DNA of 64,000 nucleotides from Mycobacterium barrassiae. GTDB taxonomy: Bacteria > Actinomycetota > Actinomycetes > Mycobacteriales > Mycobacteriaceae. How positions within the stretch are numbered: the stretch's first letter is position 1; every line of letters starts with the position of its first letter. The notes under the pieces are model-generated. The model saw only the letters and a program-made list of their open reading frames with translations, was not told the DNA's origin and searched no databases. The translations under genes were made by a program, and so were the position numbers. Positions 44,721-53,429 of the stretch are shown here, one piece after another. The stretch spans positions 186,001 through 250,000 of the forward strand of contig NZ_JACKUK010000029.1 of NCBI RefSeq assembly GCF_025822765.1. The letters are read 5' to 3'.

Positions 44721-46067
44721 GTGCACCGCCTTGGTGTGTTGCTGGCCGTGTTGCTGCTGGCCTTGTTCAGCGCGCCGCCAGCAACGGCCATCGAGCCACC
44801 CGCGATCGACCCGGCGGTGATGCCGCCGGATGAGACCGGTCCCGATCAACCGACCGAACAGCGCCGCGTCTGCTCTGCGCCGACGGCGTTTCCCAACGCC
44901 AATTTCGCCGACAAGCCCTGGGCGAGCGACTACCTGCAACTCGCTGAGGCGCAGAAGTTCGCGACGGGCGCGGGGATCACCGTCGCGGTGATCGACACCG
45001 GGGTCAACGGCTCACCGCGAGTGCCTGCCGAACCCGGTGGCGACTTCGTCGACCAAGCCGGAAATGGCATGTCCGACTGCGACTCCCACGGCACCCTGAC
45101 CGCGTCGATCATCGCCGGCCGGGCCGCGCCGACCGACGGCTTCATCGGGGTGGCACCCGACGCCCGCATCCTGTCGCTGCGGCAGACGTCGGAGGCTTTC
45201 CAACCGGTCGGCGCCCGCACCGATCCCAACGATCCGAACTCGACGCAGACCGCGGGTTCACTGCGCAGCCTGGCCCGCGCGGTCGTGCACGCGGCCAACC
45301 TCGGCGCGCAGGTCATCAACATCAGCGAGGCGGCCTGCTACAAGGTGACCCGGCCGATCAACGAATCGGGCCTCGGCGCCGCGATCAATTACGCGGTCAA
45401 CGTCAAGGGCGCTGTCGTCATCGTCGCGGCGGGCAACACCGGTCAGGACTGTGCCCAGAATCCGCCGCCCGATCCGGCGATACCCGCCGACCCGAGGGGC
45501 TGGCAGCAGGTGCAGACGATCGTCAGCCCGGCCTGGTACTCCCCGCTGGTGCTGACCGTCGGCGGTATCGCGCCGAACGGCCAGCCGAGCACCTTCTCGA
45601 TGTCCGGACCGTGGGTCGGCGCAGCGGCGCCCGCGGAGAACATGGTGGCGCTCGGCTACGACGGAAGACCGGTCAACGCACTGCAGGGTCAGGACGGTCC
45701 CATCCCGATCAGCGGCACCTCGTTCGCGGCCGCCTACGTGTCCGGGCTGGCCGCGTTGCTCAAACAACGCTTCCCCCAGCTGACGCCGGCTCAGATCATC
45801 AACAGGATCACCGCGACCGCGCGGCATCCCGGCGGTGGCGCCGACAACTACGTCGGCGCCGGTGTCATCGACCCTGTGGCCGCGCTGACCTGGGACGTGC
45901 CCGAGGGGCCGGCGCGAGTTCCCGTCCAGGTCAAGGAAGTTCCGCCGCCGGTCTACATTCCGCCGCCGGACCGCGGACCGATCACCGCCGTCGTCGTCAC
46001 CGGCGCGGCCCTGGCGCTGGCGCTCGGACTCGGCGCGCTGGCCAGGCGCGCCCTGAGGCGCCGATGA
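44721..46067 (+). CDS. mycP1: ESX mycosin protease MycP1
   Basis: 448 residues from GTG 44721; a GGGAGG lies about 11 bases upstream. Signal peptide (about 1-23, cleavage at ATA), subtilase domain with Asp in AVIDTGVNG near 95, His in DSHGTLTASI near 123 and Ser in GTSFAAAYVSG near 335, oxyanion Asn in AAGNTG, then a C-terminal membrane helix (about 420-440) and basic tail. Mycosins are essential ESX type VII components. Adjacent eccE and espB-like genes identify it as the ESX-1 type. Overlaps eccE1 by ATGA. Confidence 0.93.
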   Translation: MHRLGVLLAVLLLALFSAPPATAIEPPAIDPAVMPPDETGPDQPTEQRRVCSAPTAFPNANFADKPWASDYLQLAEAQKFATGAGITVAVIDTGVNGSPRVPAEPGGDFVDQAGNGMSDCDSHGTLTASIIAGRAAPTDGFIGVAPDARILSLRQTSEAFQPVGARTDPNDPNSTQTAGSLRSLARAVVHAANLGAQVINISEAACYKVTRPINESGLGAAINYAVNVKGAVVIVAAGNTGQDCAQNPPPDPAIPADPRGWQQVQTIVSPAWYSPLVLTVGGIAPNGQPSTFSMSGPWVGAAAPAENMVALGYDGRPVNALQGQDGPIPISGTSFAAAYVSGLAALLKQRFPQLTPAQIINRITATARHPGGGADNYVGAGVIDPVAALTWDVPEGPARVPVQVKEVPPPVYIPPPDRGPITAVVVTGAALALALGLGALARRALRRR

Positions 46068-47461
46068 GCCGGATCACGTCCCTGCTCGGGTTGCGTTTCA
46101 CCACCGGCCACGCCATCTGGGCGGCGGCGCTGACCCCGGCGGTCCTACTGCTGTTCATCAGGCTCGAGCTGCTCTGGCTGGGCATCGCCCTGGCGGTGGT
46201 CATCAGCCTGACCGCGGTGCTGACCGTCCGCGGTCGACGCCTGACCGGCTGGGTGGCGGCGGTGTTCGGCTGGCGGCGACGCCACCGCAGCGCACCCGAC
46301 CGGCCATCTGAGCCGGCCGTCGGCGCCACCGTTATGCCGGGCGATCATGTCGCCGTCCGCTGGGAGGACGGTTACCTGGTCGCGGCCATGGAGCTCGTAC
46401 CGCGACCGTTCACGCCCACCGTCATCGTCAACGGTGCGGCCTTCACCGATGACGTGGTCGACACCAAACTCGTCGAGCAGTTGGTCGCGGCACACTGCCC
46501 TGACCTCGAAGCCGACGTGGTGGCAGCCGGGTACCGAGTGGGCAAGACCGCGCCCGCGAGCCTGGTTGCCCTCTACGAGCAGGTGGTCGGGCCGTATCCG
46601 GCGCCGGCGAATCGTCGCACCTGGATCGTCGTCAGAGCCGATCCCGAGCACACCCGAAAGTCCGCACAGCGGCGTGACTCGGGCGTCGCGGGGCTGGCCC
46701 GATATCTGGTCGCATCGACTACCCGGATCGCGGATCAGTTGGCCGGCAACGGTGTTGACGCCAGGCCGGTCCGCAGTTTCGACGACTTCGACAGGGCGAC
46801 CGAGATCAGCTTCGAACGTGAGACATGGTCGACGATCAAGGGACGCAGCACTTTCACCGCCGCCTACAGCGCGCCGGGCGGGCCCGACGTGTGGTGGTCG
46901 GCGCGCGCCGACCACACCATCACCCGTGTCCGCATTCGGCCGGGTGAGGCCCCGACCACGACGGTGTTGTTGACCACGCTGGCGAATCCGTCGACGCCCC
47001 GCGGATTTTCCTGCCTGTTCGGCGGTCAGCGGGCGGCGTTGCGGGGCATCAGCCCCGTCAGCGACCGGCACTACGAACTGCCGATCGGATCAGCGGGCGT
47101 CCTGATCGGCGAGACCGCAGATCGCTACCCGGTCTACATGCCGTTCGATGACGTCGATGCGAGCATCAACCTCGGCGACGCGCGGTTGTTCACCCAGTTC
47201 GTCTCACGATCTGCCGCCGCGGGCGCTGTCGTCACCCTGTTGCCGCAGTTCACCGAGTTCGCCGGCGCCATCAACGCTCAGCTCGGTCCCGAGGCCAAGA
47301 TCGCATGGCCGAATGCGACCACCTACCTCGGAACACATCCCGGACTGGGACGAGTTGTGTTGCGCAACACCTATATCGACACACCACGGCACCGACAGCT
47401 TCCGATCCGGTTGATCAACCCGCGCGAGGAAAGCCGCTATCAGATGGCGCTGGAGGTGTAG
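46064..47461 (+). CDS. eccE1: ESX-1 membrane component EccE1
   Basis: 465 residues from ATG 46064. Two N-terminal membrane helices (about 18-36 and 38-58) are followed by a long cytoplasmic domain (VRWEDGYLVAAMELVPRPFTPTVI near 108), the EccE family layout. EccE lies at the periphery of the ESX membrane complex. Between mycP1 and espB, the M. tuberculosis Rv3883c-Rv3881c order. No eccB, eccC, eccD or esxAB gene occurs in this window. Confidence 0.92.
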   Translation: MSRITSLLGLRFTTGHAIWAAALTPAVLLLFIRLELLWLGIALAVVISLTAVLTVRGRRLTGWVAAVFGWRRRHRSAPDRPSEPAVGATVMPGDHVAVRWEDGYLVAAMELVPRPFTPTVIVNGAAFTDDVVDTKLVEQLVAAHCPDLEADVVAAGYRVGKTAPASLVALYEQVVGPYPAPANRRTWIVVRADPEHTRKSAQRRDSGVAGLARYLVASTTRIADQLAGNGVDARPVRSFDDFDRATEISFERETWSTIKGRSTFTAAYSAPGGPDVWWSARADHTITRVRIRPGEAPTTTVLLTTLANPSTPRGFSCLFGGQRAALRGISPVSDRHYELPIGSAGVLIGETADRYPVYMPFDDVDASINLGDARLFTQFVSRSAAAGAVVTLLPQFTEFAGAINAQLGPEAKIAWPNATTYLGTHPGLGRVVLRNTYIDTPRHRQLPIRLINPREESRYQMALEV

Positions 47462-47463
47462 CG

Positions 47464-48990
47464 GTGGCGGGCGACGTACAACGGGTCGAACCCGGTGCGC
47501 TCACCAGCCAGGCCTCCGAGATGAAGGGCCAGAACTGGCACGCGCCCTCCGAAGTCACGGTGACACCGCCGGATGCCCTGCCTGCCACGAAAGACGCGGT
47601 GGCCAACCTCAACGACAATGCGCAGTCGCTGAAGCAATTCGAGCAGTGGGCCGAAGTCGAGAACCACCGGATCGCGGAAATGCTCGAAATCGCCTCCGCC
47701 GCTTACCAAAAGGTCGATGACGACTACGGCAGGGCGATCGAGGATCCCGACCGCGCCGCGGCGGTCGACGCCATCACCATCCCCGATCCCGCCACGCCGC
47801 CGCCGCAGCTTCCCGGTCCTGTCGGCACGCTGCGCCTACTCGATGGCAGCGGATACAGCAACGTCACCCAGACGCAGGCCGACCTCACCGCGCCCGACAG
47901 CGGGGCCTCGTTGAAGACCGCGATGCTGCAGTGGGGCGTGGCGTCGAAACGCATCGAGAACAACAAGCCCAAGCCGCCGCCGGGCAACTGGGAAGGTGAC
48001 GCCGCCGACGCCGCCTACGCGCGGATGACGGAGTTCGGCAGCTGGCTGACCCAGCTCTCCGAGGCATGGTACGACCTTGCCAAGGCGGCCGCGAAAATCG
48101 TTGCGGCACACGATAAGGCAAAGACTACGCACGACCCGATCCATCAGGAGTACGTCGCGCTGGAACAGCGGATGATGGAGCTCGCGAGCGTGACCGGGCC
48201 CCATGGCGGCGTGCGGGTTCAGAATGAGATCGAGAAGATCCGCGAGCGGATGCAGGAGCTGCAGAGTCAGTCCGACGAGGTGCGCCAGGACTACGCGAGC
48301 AGCGCGACGTTCGCACCGGTGCAGCCCGCAGAGCCACCGTTCAAAGGCAACGGCGGCCCGACGACCGTAGGCGGTGGCGGTGGCGGGCCCAGCGGTGATC
48401 CCGCGGCGATGGCCCAGAAGATGGCCGAATCGCTGGGGGTTCCGGCCCCGGCCTCGACCCCCGCCGCGCAGTCACAGCCTCAGCCGGGTGCCGGACAGAG
48501 CGGCGGATCCCCCGCCGGCGGTGGATCGCCGTCGGGCGGCGGTACGCCCGGAGACAGCCCGGGCGGGTCGCCCGGTGGATCGCCGGCGGGGCTTCCAAAG
48601 ACACCCACCGATCCGAGCGTGCGCCCGGCAGCCGGCGGCGGCGGCGCAGGTCGCGGGGCCGGAGGCGGCGCCGGCGGTGCCGGAATGGGGTCGGCACCGC
48701 TGTCTCCGGCGGTCACCGCCGAGACGGTCGCGCCCGGCCCACCCGTTCCGGTCGGAGCTGGACCTGCACCCGCGACAGCGGGCGGCGCGGCGGGCGGTGC
48801 GATGATGGGCGGCGGTATGGCACCCATGCATGGCGCCCAGGGCGGAGCTCAGGGCAAGGAGAAGCGACGCGATCCGCGCCTGGCCCCCGATGAGGATCTA
48901 TACACCGAGGACCGGCCGTGGACCGAGGCCGTCGTCGGCAATCGACGCCGCAGGGACGTCCACGACGGCCAGGGCGGCAAGGACGCCTAG
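47464..48990 (+). CDS. espB: ESX-1 secreted protein EspB
   Basis: 508 residues from GTG 47464, with GGAGG nine bases upstream. N-terminal helical PE-PPE-like region (1-285) with the secretion motif YQKVD (YxxxD) near 90 and WxG motif NWEGDAA near 178. From about 300 to 450 it is a low-complexity Gly/Ser/Pro tail. The C-terminal block EDLYTEDRPWTEAVVGNRRR is close to that of M. tuberculosis EspB. EspB is exported by ESX-1, processed by MycP1 and forms oligomers that bind phospholipids. One base overlap with espL. Confidence 0.93.
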   Translation: MAGDVQRVEPGALTSQASEMKGQNWHAPSEVTVTPPDALPATKDAVANLNDNAQSLKQFEQWAEVENHRIAEMLEIASAAYQKVDDDYGRAIEDPDRAAAVDAITIPDPATPPPQLPGPVGTLRLLDGSGYSNVTQTQADLTAPDSGASLKTAMLQWGVASKRIENNKPKPPPGNWEGDAADAAYARMTEFGSWLTQLSEAWYDLAKAAAKIVAAHDKAKTTHDPIHQEYVALEQRMMELASVTGPHGGVRVQNEIEKIRERMQELQSQSDEVRQDYASSATFAPVQPAEPPFKGNGGPTTVGGGGGGPSGDPAAMAQKMAESLGVPAPASTPAAQSQPQPGAGQSGGSPAGGGSPSGGGTPGDSPGGSPGGSPAGLPKTPTDPSVRPAAGGGGAGRGAGGGAGGAGMGSAPLSPAVTAETVAPGPPVPVGAGPAPATAGGAAGGAMMGGGMAPMHGAQGGAQGKEKRRDPRLAPDEDLYTEDRPWTEAVVGNRRRRDVHDGQGGKDA

Positions 48991-49334
48991 TGACCGACGA
49001 CGTGCATCCGGACGTGGCCGCTGTCCTGCAGCAGGCCGCGCGGCTGCAGTCGCTGATGGACGAGCAGTTGCACAAGATGGCCAGCGACACGTTCCCGGCC
49101 ACCGACGAGAGCGAGACGGTCGAGGTGACCCTCGACGGGCATCAGCACCTGACGGGGGCGTTCATCGAAGACGGTCTGCTGCGGCTGGGCGCAGCAGCGG
49201 TCGAGCAGCGCCTCAACGAGGCCTTGCACAACGCGACCGCCGCCGCGACCGAGTCGAGCGAACTCGACAAGGACCGCATCGACGCCGCGGTCGCCGATAT
49301 CACCGCAGACCTGCAGACGGACGAACCGACGTGA
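48990..49334 (+). CDS. espL: EspL, YbaB/EbfC-like ESX-1 associated protein
   Basis: 114 residues from GTG 48990 (VTDDVHPDVAAVL), sharing one base with the espB stop. YbaB/EbfC-like fold with ETVEVTLDGHQHLTGAFIEDGLL, closely like EspL (Rv3880c), which stabilises ESX-1 substrates. Last gene of the ESX-1 block; where espK and eccD1 would follow in M. tuberculosis, unrelated genes begin. Confidence 0.9.
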   Translation: MTDDVHPDVAAVLQQAARLQSLMDEQLHKMASDTFPATDESETVEVTLDGHQHLTGAFIEDGLLRLGAAAVEQRLNEALHNATAAATESSELDKDRIDAAVADITADLQTDEPT

Positions 49335-49347
49335 GTATCGTTCGAGC

Positions 49348-50148
49348 GTGCCGTCCCGCGATCACGGGGACCCGGGCGATGCCCCCTCGGTCCCTCCCCC
49401 ACTGGCCCCGATAGTCAACGCCACCCGCCCGTCGGCGGCGGAGGAGGCCCGCACGATCGCGCACTCCACCAACACCGGCACCCTCGCCACACTGACTGAG
49501 GACGGTGATCCGTGGGCGTCCTACGTGACGTACGGACTGCTCGGCGGCGCACCGGTGTTGTGCGTGTCGAATCTGGCCGAGCACGGCCGCAACCTCGCCC
49601 ACGATCCGAGGGCCAGCATCGCGATCGTCGCCCCGAGCTCGGAGTCCGATCCGCTGGCCAGTGGTCGCGTGACCCTCGCCGGCGTCGTGGAGGCGCCCGT
49701 CGGCGACGAACTGACCGCGGCGCGCGAAGCGCACCTGAGCGCGGTGGCGGCGGCCAAGTACTACATCGACTACAGCGACTTCACCTTGTGGGTGCTGCGG
49801 GTCCAGCGGGTGCGCTGGGTCGGCGGCTACGGGCGCATGGAGTCCACCACCGGCGAGGCGTACTCCGCCGCATCGCCTGATCCGGTGGCGCCGCATGCGG
49901 CGAGGGCGATCGCCCATCTGAACGCCGACCACGCGGACTCGCTCACCGCGATGGCCACGGTGCTCGGGGGCTACCCCGACACCACAACGGCGACGTGCAC
50001 CGGCGCCGACCGCTACGGCCTGGATCTGCGGTTGGTGACCGACCGCGGGATCGCCTACACGCGGATCGGTTACGCCGCACCGATCGACGCGATCGACCAA
50101 TTACGTTCGGCCACGGTCGAGCTGGCGCGTCGGGCGCGGCAGGGCTGA
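49348..50148 (+). CDS. HugZ-like protein, pyridoxamine oxidase fold plus DUF2470
   Basis: 266 residues from GTG 49348, 13 bases after espL. Residues about 25-160 form a split-barrel flavin-binding domain (NTGTLATLTEDGDPWASYV, ASIAIVAPS); about 180-262 form DUF2470 (ARAIAHLNADHADSLTAMA). This pair occurs in HugZ-type heme oxygenases and in flavin or F420 reductases. Heme degradation is possible but unproven, as no heme uptake genes are nearby. Ends 14 bases before the phosphoribosyltransferase gene. Confidence 0.85.
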   Translation: MPSRDHGDPGDAPSVPPPLAPIVNATRPSAAEEARTIAHSTNTGTLATLTEDGDPWASYVTYGLLGGAPVLCVSNLAEHGRNLAHDPRASIAIVAPSSESDPLASGRVTLAGVVEAPVGDELTAAREAHLSAVAAAKYYIDYSDFTLWVLRVQRVRWVGGYGRMESTTGEAYSAASPDPVAPHAARAIAHLNADHADSLTAMATVLGGYPDTTTATCTGADRYGLDLRLVTDRGIAYTRIGYAAPIDAIDQLRSATVELARRARQG

Positions 50149-50162
50149 AATACCATCGCGGT

Positions 50163-50741
50163 ATGGCAGATGCGAGCGAACGCCCGGAAACCTGGCAGAA
50201 GGCCTTCGAGCTGATCCGTGACCGCGGCTACGAGCATCGCGTCGAACCGTTCAAGCTGGCCAGCGGTCAGCTCAGCCACGACTACATCGACGGCAAGTAC
50301 GCCATCGACAACGGCGAACGCCTCGCGATCGTCAGCCGCGCGATCGCCGACCTCGCCGCCGCGAAAGGGATCGAGTTCGACGCCGTCGGCGGACTCACCA
50401 TGGGCGCGGATTCGATCGCCATCGGGGTCGCGATGGTCACCGGGAAGGCCTGGTTCTCCGTGCGCAAGGAACAGAAGCAGCGCGGACGCGAGCAGTGGAT
50501 CGAGGGCACACGGCTGCAGTCCGGCACCCGGGTGATGCTGGTCGACGACGTGATCAGCACCGGCGGCTCCACCGAGATCGCCTTCGAGCGCGTGGTGGCC
50601 GCTGGCGCCGAGGTGGTCGGCGTGATCCCGATGGTCGACCGCGGCGATGCCGCGGCCAAGCGGTTCGCGAAGCGCAATGTGCCGTTCGCCGCGCTGGTCA
50701 CCTACCGCGATCTCGGTATCGAACCGGTCAAGGACGTCTGA
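50163..50741 (+). CDS. Orotate phosphoribosyltransferase-like protein
   Basis: 192 residues from ATG 50163. Type I PRTase: PRPP-binding loop VMLVDDVISTGGS near 122-134, GGLTMGADSIAIG near 76 and VRKEQKQRGREQWIEG as flexible catalytic loop. Overall like PyrE, which joins orotate to PRPP in UMP synthesis. Mycobacterial pyrE usually lies elsewhere with a different sequence, so this may be a paralogue with another base as substrate. Co-oriented with the HugZ-like gene. Confidence 0.82.
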   Translation: MADASERPETWQKAFELIRDRGYEHRVEPFKLASGQLSHDYIDGKYAIDNGERLAIVSRAIADLAAAKGIEFDAVGGLTMGADSIAIGVAMVTGKAWFSVRKEQKQRGREQWIEGTRLQSGTRVMLVDDVISTGGSTEIAFERVVAAGAEVVGVIPMVDRGDAAAKRFAKRNVPFAALVTYRDLGIEPVKDV

Positions 50742-50748
50742 CCCGATT

Positions 50749-51798
50749 TCAGGCGGCGACCACCAGCACCTCGCCTGGCTCCATACCGACGGTGACCGGA
50801 TCGCCGGGGGCCAATGCTCTGGCCGCCGAACCGGACAGCTGCGCGTTGATCACCGAACCGTCCGGCATGGTGACGTAGACCCGTGAAATCGGGCCGAGGA
50901 ACGCGATCGAGCTGACCGCGGCCGTCCCGGCCGGATCGGCGGTGACGGTGACGGCCTCGGGGCGCACCATCGCGAGGCCCCGGCCCGACGTGATGGACCC
51001 GGGCAGCGTCGGCACCGCACTTCCGAGCAGCTGCGCGCGACCTCCCGAAACCTCTACGGGCACTTTGTTGTTCAGTCCGACGAACTCCGCGACGAACGGG
51101 GTTGCCGGGTGGGCGTACAGGTCCGCGGGCGCCGCCAGTTGTTCGAGCCTGCCCTGGTTCATCACACCGACCCGGTCGGCGACCGCCAGCGCCTCCTCCT
51201 GATCGTGGGTGACGAACAGTGTGGTGATGCCGACTTCGAGTTGCACACGGCGGATCTCGTCGCGCAGCTGGGCGCGCACCTTGGCGTCCAGCGCCGAGAG
51301 CGGCTCGTCCAGCAGCAGCACCCGCGGCTGGATGGCCAATGCACGCGCCAGCGCGACCCGCTGCTGCTGGCCGCCAGAGAGCTCGTTGGCGTACTTGTCC
51401 TTGTGCGCCGACAGTCCGACCAGCTCGAGCATCTCGGCGGCGCGAGAAGTTCTCTCGCGCTTGGCTTTACCGCGCATCTTGAGACCGAACGCGACATTGT
51501 CGAGCACGGTCAGGTGCGGGAACAGGCTGTAGGCCTGGAACACCATGCCCATATCGCGTTTGTTGGCGGGGACCCGGCTGACGTCACGCCCGCCGACCGC
51601 CACGGTGCCCGACGTCGCTTCGTCCAGACCGGCGAGGATGCGCAGCGCGGTGGTCTTCCCGCAACCCGACGGGCCAAGCAGCGCAACGAGTTCGCCCGCG
51701 TCGATGTGCAGGGTCAGCCCGTCGAGGGCCTTGACGTCCCCGTACACGCGTGTGAGGTCGGTCAGGTCGACGGATGTGCCTTGGACGGCCGCGTTCAT
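50749..51798 (-). CDS. ABC importer ATP-binding protein, PotA/FbpC type
   Basis: 349 residues from ATG 51798 (MNAAVQGTSVDLTD). Walker A GPSGCGKTT near 40, Q-loop VFQAYSLFPH near 82, signature LSGGQQQRVALARAL near 133, Walker B VLLLDEPLSALD near 153, H-loop VTHDQEEALAVAD near 187, then a TOBE domain (about 270-345). Energises uptake of the ligand bound by the lipoprotein at 53430. Overlaps the upstream permease gene by four bases. Last gene of the SBP-permease-permease-ATPase operon. Confidence 0.94.
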   Translation of the reverse strand: MNAAVQGTSVDLTDLTRVYGDVKALDGLTLHIDAGELVALLGPSGCGKTTALRILAGLDEATSGTVAVGGRDVSRVPANKRDMGMVFQAYSLFPHLTVLDNVAFGLKMRGKAKRERTSRAAEMLELVGLSAHKDKYANELSGGQQQRVALARALAIQPRVLLLDEPLSALDAKVRAQLRDEIRRVQLEVGITTLFVTHDQEEALAVADRVGVMNQGRLEQLAAPADLYAHPATPFVAEFVGLNNKVPVEVSGGRAQLLGSAVPTLPGSITSGRGLAMVRPEAVTVTADPAGTAAVSSIAFLGPISRVYVTMPDGSVINAQLSGSAARALAPGDPVTVGMEPGEVLVVAA

Positions 51799-52568
51799 GT
51801 GGTCACTCCTTGGATGCGTCTGCGTCCGCGCGTCACGAGCGACAGCACGAGGAGCAGGGCGAAACCGAACAACAACACCGCCAGCGAAGCCGCCACCGAT
51901 GTGGGGCCGTCCGTCTTGCCGATCGCCACGATCTGCACCTGCAGCGTCTCGTATCCGGACAGTGAGGCGATCGTGTACTCGCCGAGCACCACCGCGATCG
52001 AGATGAACGCGGCGGACAGAATCCCCGACCAGATGTTGGGTACGACGATGCGCAGAATCGTCGTGGTCCAGCCGGCGCCCAGTGAGCGCGCCGCTTCGGT
52101 GAGGGTCTGCAGGTCGATCGACGACAGCGCCGCATCGAGTGCGCGATAAGCGAAGGGCAGCACCAGCACCACGTAGACGAACGTCAGCGTCAATGCGGAC
52201 TCGCCGAGGAAGTACGTCACCCAGAGATACACATTGCGCAGGCCGACGACGATGACCAACGCCGGGATCGTCAGGGGCAGCAGACACAAGAACTCCACCG
52301 CGCCCTTCGCCCATGGCGCGCGCAGTCGCACCCAGATCATCGTCGGCACCAAGATCACCAGCATCGCGACGACCGTGAACACCGCGAGCAGCAGTGAGAT
52401 CACGATTGCCTCATAGAGGGCGTCGTCGGTGACCAGGTTGGCCCACGCCTGCCAGGTGCGTCCGCCCGCGATGAGGTCGCGGGTGGAGAAGTCGGCCATC
52501 GCGTACAGCGGAAAGAGGAAGAACAACCCGAAGATCACCCAAAGCGCCCCGCGCACCGCACGTTTCAT
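51795..52568 (-). CDS. ABC importer permease, second subunit
   Basis: 257 residues from ATG 52568 (MKRAVRGALW), overlapping the first permease by ATGA. Six membrane helices; cytoplasmic EAA loop EAARSLGAGWTTTILRIVVP at about 155-175 contacts the ATPase. Family of the PotC/FbpB/PhnV type. Works with the permease at 52565. Confidence 0.93.
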   Translation of the reverse strand: MKRAVRGALWVIFGLFFLFPLYAMADFSTRDLIAGGRTWQAWANLVTDDALYEAIVISLLLAVFTVVAMLVILVPTMIWVRLRAPWAKGAVEFLCLLPLTIPALVIVVGLRNVYLWVTYFLGESALTLTFVYVVLVLPFAYRALDAALSSIDLQTLTEAARSLGAGWTTTILRIVVPNIWSGILSAAFISIAVVLGEYTIASLSGYETLQVQIVAIGKTDGPTSVAASLAVLLFGFALLLVLSLVTRGRRRIQGVTT

Positions 52569-53428
52569 CGCAACCACCTCGCGGTGCGACGAACCAGCAG
52601 GTTGTACGCGATCATCACCACCGCGACGATGACGATCATCTCGAGTGCGAGTGCGTACGCGAACCCCGACTGACCGAGGACGACCTCACTGGTCAACGCG
52701 GAGCGGATCAGCAGGGGGACGATCGGGCTGCCCTGGCTCACCAACGCTGCGGCCGTCGCATACGCGGCAAATGCATTGGCGAACAACAACAGTGCCGACC
52801 CGAGAAATGCGGGTGTCAACAGCGGCACCGCGACCTCGCGGAAGTACTGCCACCGGGACGCGCCCAGGCTGATCGCCGCCTCCCGCCACTGTGCGCGCAG
52901 ACCTTCCAACGCCGGTACGAACACGATCACCATCAGGGGGATCTGGAAGTACGTGTAGACGACGATCAGTCCGGTCAGGCTGTAGAGCCACCCCGAGCCG
53001 GCCAGGTTCCAGCCGAACGCCTGCTGCACCCACACCGTCAGCACGCCGTTGAGGCCGACGGTCGCCAGGAACGCGAATGCCAGTGCCACCCCGCCGAACT
53101 GGGCCAGCACGCTGCACAGCGAGATCACCGCCCGACGCACCATCGAGGTCGGTGCGCTGCTCACGATGAGCCAACCCAGGACCGCGCCGAATACCGCGCC
53201 GATGACGGCGGTGGTCGCCGAGAGCACAACGCTGGATCCCAGCGCCGACAGCGCGGTATCCGAGAACAGCGCACCGATGCGTTCCATCGAGAACGCACCG
53301 TCGACGAAGAACGCGTTGACGATCACCGTCACCGTCGGAATCACCAGAAACACCGTGACGACAGCAAGGAACGGCAGCAGCGGCAGAGCTTCTGTGAGTC
53401 GCTTCGGTCGAAGGTTTCCGCCCGGCAC
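52565..53428 (-). CDS. ABC importer permease, first subunit
   Basis: 287 residues from GTG 53428, one base after the substrate-binding protein stop. Six membrane helices with the EAA loop EAAISLGASRWQYFREVAVP at about 190-210. PotB/PhnU-type permease; pairs with the subunit at 51795. Substrate assigned by family only: spermidine/putrescine, ferric iron and 2-aminoethylphosphonate are all possible. Confidence 0.93.
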   Translation of the reverse strand: MPGGNLRPKRLTEALPLLPFLAVVTVFLVIPTVTVIVNAFFVDGAFSMERIGALFSDTALSALGSSVVLSATTAVIGAVFGAVLGWLIVSSAPTSMVRRAVISLCSVLAQFGGVALAFAFLATVGLNGVLTVWVQQAFGWNLAGSGWLYSLTGLIVVYTYFQIPLMVIVFVPALEGLRAQWREAAISLGASRWQYFREVAVPLLTPAFLGSALLLFANAFAAYATAAALVSQGSPIVPLLIRSALTSEVVLGQSGFAYALALEMIVIVAVVMIAYNLLVRRTARWLR

Positions 53429-53429
53429 G

